Source: Planctomycetota bacterium (GTDB lineage Bacteria; Planctomycetota; UBA1135). From it: DNA of 5,839 nt. The notes under the pieces are model-generated. The model was not told where the DNA came from. It made no database searches and saw only the letters and a program-made list of their open reading frames with translations. Both the position numbers and the translations under genes were made by a program. Of the stretch, positions 1-4,438 are shown in pieces. The stretch is from NCBI GenBank assembly GCA_014382465.1, contig JACNJP010000444.1:1-5839 (forward strand), written 5' to 3'. Each line of letters opens with the position of its first letter. Position 1 is the stretch's first letter.

Positions 1-1
1 C

Positions 2-280
2 AAGCCCTCAGGGGCGCTGCCGCCCGGGCCGCCCGGCGCGCCCCCGCCCGGCCCGCCCTCCAGCGCCCCGCCCCCCGTCGCCCTCGATCGGCGGGCGATC
101 TCGCTGCCCCGGCGGGCCTTCCCCGGCCCCCGGGGCGGCGGCGGCCCCGCGTCGACCCCGGTCACCCTCCCCGCCAGCATGGTGCAGCGGCCGGTGGCCT
201 TCCAGGCCGGCATCTTCGACGCTGGCGGCGGCCTGGTGACGGTGTCGAAGCCTTGCGCGATCCGGACGGGGATCCACTAG
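2..280 (+). CDS. C-terminal fragment of a Pro/Gly-rich protein with a short terminal beta-type module
   Basis: This open frame enters from the left edge (first full codon at 2) and ends at TAG 278-280, giving 92 visible residues. Residues 1-25 are almost all Pro, Gly, Ala and Ser, like an extended linker. Residues 26-50 are basic and glycine-rich, with a GGGG stretch at 45-48. Residues 51-92 look folded: TPVTLPASMV, then RPVAFQAGIFDAGGG, then a hydrophobic LVTVS segment and the end CAIRTGIH. Short endings with the pattern 'LPxxLVGxxVxFQAxxxD' are, from memory, common in secreted proteins of high-GC planctomycete-like bacteria, but I cannot name a family. The frame was preferred over the opposite strand because its codons end mostly in G or C and the last 40 residues have normal protein composition, whereas the antisense frame is an Arg/Gly/Ala mixture. 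The start lies outside the window. Function unknown. Confidence 0.6.
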   Translation, partial: KPSGALPPGPPGAPPPGPPSSAPPPVALDRRAISLPRRAFPGPRGGGGPASTPVTLPASMVQRPVAFQAGIFDAGGGLVTVSKPCAIRTGIH

Positions 281-295
281 GGAGCGCGATCCGGA
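255..295 (+). repeat. 12-bp perfect direct repeat flanking a stop codon
   Basis: GCGCGATCCGGA occurs at 255-266 and again at 284-295, with 17 bases between the copies. The first copy lies inside the last codons of the upstream partial gene. The second lies just after its TAG (278-280) and runs into the dispersed GGAATCCGGCCC repeat. It may be a trace of a small local duplication or simply chance in GC-rich DNA. No function can be assigned. Confidence 0.45.
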
Positions 296-319
296 ATCCG
301 GCCCCGTTCCCTGGCCCCA
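293..319 (+). repeat. Dispersed intergenic repeat, copy 1 (core GGAATCCGGCCC)
   Basis: This 27-base stretch matches 5739-5765 at 23 of 27 positions without gaps. The first 12 bases (GGAATCCGGCCC) are identical and the CTGGCCC block near the end is shared. The core is also present, on the opposite strand, at 449-460. This copy sits 12 bases after the stop of the left partial gene, in the convergent gap. It could be a small genome-wide repeat, a gene-end signal or a protein-binding site. Only its recurrence is visible here. Confidence 0.4.
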
Positions 320-335
320 GACCGTTCCGAAGATG

Positions 336-351
336 CCTGCCCCGAAGCAGG
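336..351. terminator. Weak hairpin in the convergent gap 281-422 (possible terminator)
   Basis: The gap between the left partial gene (+) and the methyltransferase (-) must hold transcript ends from both sides. It contains one short hairpin, CCTGC (336-340), loop CCCGAA, GCAGG (347-351), extendable by one G-T pair. No T-tract follows directly on either strand. A notably AT-rich patch at about 390-426 (roughly 35% GC) lies at the methyltransferase end; TAAAACC (401-407) can pair loosely with GG...TTTTA (415-425), but with a bulge. Neither is a convincing intrinsic terminator, so Rho-dependent termination is possible. Confidence 0.2.
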
Positions 352-422
352 TTGCAGAGTCCTACCGCCCCCGGCCGCGTCAGGGGTCGAAAGATGAACT
401 TAAAACCTTGTTCTGGCTGATT

Positions 423-1706
423 TTATGACGGATCAGGTCCACCCAACCGGGCCGGATTCCCTGGCTTCCTCATCAGCACCACCCGGTTGGTGTTGGTCCC
501 CCGCGAGTTGTTGTCCACCCCCCAGCACACCGAGGTCTTGGTGAACTCCTGGGCGTTGATCAGCACCAGCGCCGGCTCCCAGCCGGCCTCCACCCCGCAC
601 GGCAGGACGTGCTCCTCGAGCCTCACCGAGCCCTTGCGGACCTCGCCGACCTCGAAGGCCATCCAGCCGCCCGGGCGGGCGACGCGGAAGCACTCGCGCA
701 GCACCGTGGTGATCAGGTCGCGCCAGGCCGGGAGCCCGCTGGGCGTGGAGATGCCGACCCCGTCCGGGTCGATGCCGCAGAACCAGCAGCGCAGCCAATT
801 GATGCGGGCGTAGTCGTAGACGTTGAGGAACGGCGGGCTGGTCACGGCCAGGCTCACCTGGCCGTCGGGCAGCTCGCGCAGGGAGCGGGAGTCGCCGGTG
901 AGGAAGCGCGCCGCCGGTGCGGCCGCCGCCAGCCGCCGGCGCTGCTCCGCGGTCACGGTCTTGAGCAGGGTCCGGGTCTTGCGCAGGATCAGGGCGTCGA
1001 CGTCGCGCTCGGGCGGCACCTGCTGGCGGCGGCGGTTGATGCGCCGCTGGCCGTGGATCGAGGCGGCCTGGTTCGGCGGCATGGTGTAGACCGAGAAGAA
1101 GCCGGCCGAGTGCCCCGTGAGCCGGTTCAGCGCCACCACCCGGATCCAGCGGTCGACCGCGTCCATGTTCTCCTCGCCGCGCTCAAGGAAGTAGCGGCGC
1201 AGCCCCTGGATGCGCGCCAGGGTTAGCGGATGAAAGAACACCAGCAGCTCCTCCTCGAGCGCTCCGCCGGCGCTGGAGATCTCGGCCAGCCGCGCCGCCA
1301 CCCGCTCCTCGGTGGGCGGGAGCAGGCGCGCCTCGGCCATCACCCGGCTCAGAGGATTCGCGTCCTTGCCCCAGGGCACCCGGCCGAGCAGCGCCGCCTC
1401 GATCAAGGTAGTGCCGCGGCCCATGAAGGGGTCGAGCACCACCTGACCGGGCTCGGTCAGGCGCTCGAGGAAGAAGCGCGGCAGCTCGGGCTTGAAGCAG
1501 GCCAGGTAGGACACCTCGTGGAGCGAGCTCCCGCGGCGCTGCAGCGAGGTCCAGAACTGGTTCCGGAACACCGGCACGGCCGGCAGCTCGGGGCAGCGGA
1601 GCTCGCCGATCTCGCTGGGCCGCCCGAAGGCGTCGAAGGCGCCCAGCTCCTCCCTGAGGGAGGAGAGGGCCTCCTGAGGGGCCGCGGTGAGGTGGCGGTC
1701 AGCCAT
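423..1706 (-). CDS. Orphan DNA methyltransferase (N6-adenine/N4-cytosine type), motif I before motif IV
   Basis: This 427-residue protein is predicted to transfer a methyl group from S-adenosylmethionine to an exocyclic amino group of adenine or cytosine in DNA. A motif X-like segment, FKPELPRFFLERL (about 71-83), leads into the SAM-binding motif I, DPFMGRGTT (92-100). The catalytic motif IV, TSPPF, is at 289-293. It is followed by ARPGG (343-347) and FEVGEV (351-356), consistent with motifs V-VI, and a C-terminal strand TNRVVLMRK (406-414). The 190 residues between motifs I and IV contain helical segments and a basic GQRRINRRRQQ patch (219-229) and may hold the target-recognition region. The I-then-IV order is alpha-like and differs from the beta class, where IV comes first. 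No endonuclease lies next to it, so it looks solitary and could serve regulation, protection or defence. The ATG at 1704-1706 is the first start after an in-frame stop at 1773-1775; no good Shine-Dalgarno precedes it. Family call is strong; the base methylated and the target site are unknown. Confidence 0.9.
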   Translation of the reverse strand: MADRHLTAAPQEALSSLREELGAFDAFGRPSEIGELRCPELPAVPVFRNQFWTSLQRRGSSLHEVSYLACFKPELPRFFLERLTEPGQVVLDPFMGRGTTLIEAALLGRVPWGKDANPLSRVMAEARLLPPTEERVAARLAEISSAGGALEEELLVFFHPLTLARIQGLRRYFLERGEENMDAVDRWIRVVALNRLTGHSAGFFSVYTMPPNQAASIHGQRRINRRRQQVPPERDVDALILRKTRTLLKTVTAEQRRRLAAAAPAARFLTGDSRSLRELPDGQVSLAVTSPPFLNVYDYARINWLRCWFCGIDPDGVGISTPSGLPAWRDLITTVLRECFRVARPGGWMAFEVGEVRKGSVRLEEHVLPCGVEAGWEPALVLINAQEFTKTSVCWGVDNNSRGTNTNRVVLMRKPGNPARLGGPDPS

Positions 1707-1818
1707 GCCGCCGCCAAAGTACCAGAGATCGCCGGCGGATCCTCCCGGGCTGGCGCAGAACCCGGACCGGGTCTATCCTGCAAGATGTTCTTCCTGTTCC
1801 TTCCTTCACTTGACGGTC
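1707..1818. promoter_or_regulatory. Divergent control region between methyltransferase and NYN gene
   Basis: This 112-base gap separates two divergently read genes, so promoters for both should lie in it or reach into the coding ends. On the plus strand TATCCT at 1774-1779 is an acceptable -10 hexamer, with TGGCGC at 1751-1756 a poor -35 at 17-base spacing. This would give a leader of roughly 30 bases before the NYN ATG. A perfect 11-base inverted repeat, CCCGGACCGGG (1761-1771), lies inside that spacer, where a bound protein could block initiation. A pyrimidine-rich tract covers about 1787-1809. All of this is pattern reading; no known operator was recognised. Confidence 0.3.
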
Positions 1819-2817
1819 ATGCCTTTACGGACCAACGCGCCTGATTCTTCCCGCCGGTTTACCAAGATCGGCATCTTTTTCGACGGGAGCTTCTTCTCCC
1901 ACGTCAGCCACTTCTACAAGTGGCACCACCCGCGGGGAGTCCGGCTGTCGCTGCCCGGCATCCAGCGCTTCATCCGCCGCCGGGTGGCCGAGGGCGAAGG
2001 CCTGGAGGAGCGCTTCTGCCACATCGTCGACGCCCACTTCTTCCGCGGCCGGCTCAACGCCCGCGAGGCCCGCGACCGCGAGGCGCTCTACCCCGAGCGG
2101 GTCTTCGACGAGGCCCTGATGCGCTCCGGCATCGAGACCCACTACCTCCCGGTCACGCAGAGCAAGGAGAAGGGCGTCGACGTCCTCCTGGCCCTCGAGG
2201 CCTACGAGCGGGCGGTCTTCAAGGCCCTCGACGTCTGCGTCCTGTTCGCCGGCGACGCCGACTTCGTGCCGCTGGTGCGCAAGCTGCACACCCTCGGGAC
2301 GCGCGTCATGGTGCTCGGCTGGCGGGTCGAGTACGTCGACCAGGACGGCGTGCGCCACGAGACCAAGTGCGCTCACCTGCTGCTCGAGGAGGCGACCTAT
2401 CCGGTCAGGGTCAGCGAGGAGATCGACGCCGTCGGCGTCGGCGAGGACCCTGTGATCGAGGACATCTTCTACGGACCGCCCAGCAGCGCGCCGGACAACG
2501 AGGTCCCGGACAGCGAGGTCCCGGACCTGGACGAGGTGGCGCTCTCGGAGGGGCCCCTCCCTCCGCGCGTCCTGTCGGCCGGATCGGCGTCGGAGGAGGA
2601 GCGCAACCGCTGCGAAGGGATGATCGCGCACCTCCAGGACACCTGGGGCTTCGTCGCCCGGGAAGGCGACGAGCGCCACTTCTTCTTCCACGAGTCGGAT
2701 CTCCGGGGCCTGGCCTACCAAGAGCTGGCCAACGGCCTCCGGGTCAGCTTCATCGCCAGCGCCAACGAGCGCGGGCCCTACGCCAAGCAGGTGCGTCCGG
2801 CCGATCAGCCGTCCTGA
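1819..2817 (+). CDS. NYN-domain (PIN-like) nuclease fused to a C-terminal cold-shock-like domain
   Basis: This 332-residue cytoplasmic protein is predicted to be a metal-dependent RNase with its own nucleic-acid-binding module. The NYN (LabA/DUF88-type) domain spans about 15-190. Strand one, KIGIFFDGSFF, carries the first acidic residue, D22. KGVDVLLALEA carries D121, and FAGDADFVPLV carries D146 and D148. These are the acids expected to hold a metal ion in PIN-like folds. An acidic linker (about 195-260), including a repeated EVPD element, leads to a cold-shock-like domain at about 265-327. It shows GMIAHLQDTWGFVA (267-280, RNP1-like), HFFFHESDL (287-295, RNP2-like) and the closing GLRVSFIASANERGPYAKQV pattern (306-325). 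The ATG at 1819 was chosen because the conserved domain begins 14 residues later; the frame extends upstream to another ATG at 1687, but that would read into the methyltransferase. No Shine-Dalgarno is seen. It is divergent from the methyltransferase and ends overlapping the phosphoesterase gene. The RNA target is unknown. Confidence 0.88.
   Translation: MPLRTNAPDSSRRFTKIGIFFDGSFFSHVSHFYKWHHPRGVRLSLPGIQRFIRRRVAEGEGLEERFCHIVDAHFFRGRLNAREARDREALYPERVFDEALMRSGIETHYLPVTQSKEKGVDVLLALEAYERAVFKALDVCVLFAGDADFVPLVRKLHTLGTRVMVLGWRVEYVDQDGVRHETKCAHLLLEEATYPVRVSEEIDAVGVGEDPVIEDIFYGPPSSAPDNEVPDSEVPDLDEVALSEGPLPPRVLSAGSASEEERNRCEGMIAHLQDTWGFVAREGDERHFFFHESDLRGLAYQELANGLRVSFIASANERGPYAKQVRPADQPS
2493..2522 (+). 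repeat. Tandem 15-bp repeat in the acidic linker of the NYN protein
   Basis: Two adjacent 15-base units, GGACAACGAGGTCCC (2493-2507) and GGACAGCGAGGTCCC (2508-2522), differ at one base. They encode the DNEVP and DSEVP units of the linker (residues 226-235), and a degenerate third unit with DEV follows. The array is in frame, so changes in copy number would lengthen or shorten the linker without breaking the gene. Confidence 0.6.
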
Positions 2818-4430
2818 CCTGGGCCCAGGGCGGCCGGGGGGACCAGGGGCTCGGCGCCGGGGGGAGGGAGGACCGCGACCGACCGGGTCTCCAGCCACTC
2901 CCTGTCCCAGCGGTCGGTGACCCGGATCTGGAAGGAGGCCGTCCCGCTGGACTCGGCCGGCAGCTCGAGGCCGCCCCGCCACAGGTGGGCGCTGCGGCTG
3001 GGCTCGGGCATCTCCCGCCACCGGCTGCCGCGCCCGGCCCGCTCCGCCTCCCGCATGGCCGCGTAGGCAGGATCCGCCGCAGCCGTCCGGGCCAGCGCGG
3101 TCCAGTCCGCGCCGGCCGGCTCGGGGTCCAGCCAGCGGGCCTCGACCCGGGTGCGCGGACCTCCGCCCCAGACGTTCACCGTCAGCTCCAGCCGGCCGCC
3201 GGCCGCCGCCGCGCCGGCGTGGATGCTCATCTGCTTGTCCGGCGGCTCGCCGGCGGCGCGGAAGACGAAGCTCCAGTCGTCGGCGCTGAAGGTCCACTCG
3301 GTCCAGCCGTTGGGCGCGCCGTCGCTCATGGTGGCGTGCGGGACGCCGCGGGCGTCGGGCTCGCCCGACCACCAGCTCCCGCAGGCGGTGACGTTGACGA
3401 CGTGGGTGTGCGGCGCGGCCCCGCGCCAGCCGTGCTGCTCCGCGAGGTCCTCGACCCGCATGGTGTGGGAGTGGGCCGCGACCGACACCGCGCGCGGGAA
3501 GGGCTCCAGCAGCCGGAACAGCCGCGCGCGGTTCGACACCCCGGTCAGCGGGATGTGCATGAGCACCACCACCATGGCCTCGTCCGGCACCCCCGCGAGG
3601 TCGTTGCGGGCGAATTCGAGCGCCCGCTCGCTGAGCCGCCCGCGGTACTTGCCGACGCTGCGGCCGCCCTCCTCCTCGCGGAACCACTCGACGTTGTCGA
3701 GCACCAGGAAGTGCGCCGGGCCCCAGTCGAAGGCGTAGCTCGCCGGACCGAAGTTGCGGTTGAAGGTCTCGTTGGCCCACTGGTCCGAGGCGGCGTCGGT
3801 GTTCTGGTCGTGGTTGCCGAGGACCATCCACCAGGGCACGCCGATCCGCGACAGGCTCTCGGTGAGTGGGCCGAACAGGCCGAGGCCGTCGAAGACCAGG
3901 TCGCCGAGCACGACGCCGAACTCCCCGTCGAAGCCGAGGCATTCGTCGACCACGTCCTGGTCCATGAACTCGATCTCGGCGCGGTCGCGCGGCTGGGTGT
4001 CGCCGAAGAACAGGGCCCGGAACACCTCCGGCTCCTCCTGCGGCGCCAGCGGGAAGTCGATCGATCCGGGCAGCGGCCCGGTCGGCGCCACCCCCGGGAA
4101 GCGCGAGCGCGGCGATCCCTCCGGCCGGTGCAGGTAGTAGTGCTGCGGGGTGCCGTTCTCGGCCAGCGGCACCATCCACCCGCGCGGCTTGAGAACGAAC
4201 AGCTCGGTCGGTCCGTCCACCGGCAGGCACCAGCGGCCGTCGGCGCCGGTCTCGACAACCTCGCGGCCGTTGGACACCCGCACCCCGGGCAGCCCGGGCT
4301 CGCCGGCGTCCTTGCGCCCGTCACCGTCGCGGTCGTGGAACACGGTTCCCTGGGCGGCGGCCGGGTCACCGTGGTGGTCGCCGGCGGTCCAGCCGGTGAG
4401 CAAAGCGAGGAGGGGGAGGAGGAGGCGCAC
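2805..4430 (-). CDS. Secreted calcineurin-like metallophosphoesterase with MetallophosN and MetallophosC domains
   Basis: This 541-residue exported enzyme probably hydrolyses phosphate esters with a two-metal centre. A signal peptide covers about residues 1-17 (MRLLLPLLALLTGWTAG). Next is an N-terminal beta domain (about 27-130) that opens with the acidic loop DRDGDGRKDAGE (33-44), a calcium-binding-type pattern like those of SdrD-like B domains. The catalytic Metallophos domain (about 137-325) shows GDTQ (143-146), GDLVFDG (176-182), GNHD (205-208), MHIPL (291-295) and AHSHT (319-323). A C-terminal MetallophosC-type domain (about 349-522) begins CGSWWSGEPDARGVPHATMSDG and includes the HLWRG signature (482-486). 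Full length is normal for this three-domain family. The first position of the usual DxH motif is followed by Gln, which I recall as normal here. The GTG start at 4428-4430 lies 8 bases after the esterase stop, with no Shine-Dalgarno, so coupled translation is likely. An in-frame CTG four codons upstream (4440-4442) is an unlikely alternative. The 3' end overlaps the convergent NYN gene by 13 bases. The true substrate is unknown. Confidence 0.92.
   Translation of the reverse strand: MRLLLPLLALLTGWTAGDHHGDPAAAQGTVFHDRDGDGRKDAGEPGLPGVRVSNGREVVETGADGRWCLPVDGPTELFVLKPRGWMVPLAENGTPQHYYLHRPEGSPRSRFPGVAPTGPLPGSIDFPLAPQEEPEVFRALFFGDTQPRDRAEIEFMDQDVVDECLGFDGEFGVVLGDLVFDGLGLFGPLTESLSRIGVPWWMVLGNHDQNTDAASDQWANETFNRNFGPASYAFDWGPAHFLVLDNVEWFREEEGGRSVGKYRGRLSERALEFARNDLAGVPDEAMVVVLMHIPLTGVSNRARLFRLLEPFPRAVSVAAHSHTMRVEDLAEQHGWRGAAPHTHVVNVTACGSWWSGEPDARGVPHATMSDGAPNGWTEWTFSADDWSFVFRAAGEPPDKQMSIHAGAAAAGGRLELTVNVWGGGPRTRVEARWLDPEPAGADWTALARTAAADPAYAAMREAERAGRGSRWREMPEPSRSAHLWRGGLELPAESSGTASFQIRVTDRWDREWLETRSVAVLPPPGAEPLVPPAALGPGQDG
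2818..2829. other. Perfect 12-bp palindrome at the convergent gene junction
   Basis: CCTGGGCCCAGG begins at the base after the NYN stop (2815-2817) and lies within the last codons of the phosphoesterase gene. As RNA it could form only a four-base stem with a four-base loop, so it is weak as a terminator. It is self-complementary and could bind a dimeric protein, but position and symmetry are the only evidence. Confidence 0.25.
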
Positions 4431-4438
4431 CTTGAGGA

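Noticed and set aside
11..16. LLTC near the esterase N-terminus (protein residues 8-11) as a lipoprotein signal
   Set aside because: The residue before Cys is Thr rather than Gly, Ala or Ser, and the n-region before the hydrophobic stretch has no basic residue. A general export signal is the safer call. The coordinates given here are not genomic; the codons lie at about 5663-5674.
8..277. An 89-codon minus-strand frame over the left edge
   Set aside because: Its composition is Arg/Gly/Ala/Asp repeats with no motifs. The plus-strand partial frame over the same bases gives a more normal protein ending.
269..281. GGGGATCCACTAG, which resembles a common cloning-vector polylinker
   Set aside because: The match stops after about 13 bases, the following sequence is not polylinker, and the reading frame and base composition run through it normally. 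Chance is likely, though vector carry-over cannot be fully excluded from one window.
1810..1815. TTGACG as a consensus-like -35 element
   Set aside because: It lies against the NYN start codon and has no -10 hexamer at proper spacing downstream.
1785..1844. A 19-codon frame (MFFLFLPSLDGHAFTDQRA) overlapping the NYN start, considered as a leader peptide
   Set aside because: It has no ribosome-binding site, no run of regulatory codons and no attenuator-like hairpin after it, so chance is the simpler explanation.
1825..4230. An 801-codon open frame on the minus strand
   Set aside because: It covers two genes with clear domains in other frames (the NYN gene and the phosphoesterase). Its translation is an Arg/Ala/Gly/Pro-rich mixture with no recognisable motifs, as expected when stop codons are rare in GC-rich DNA.
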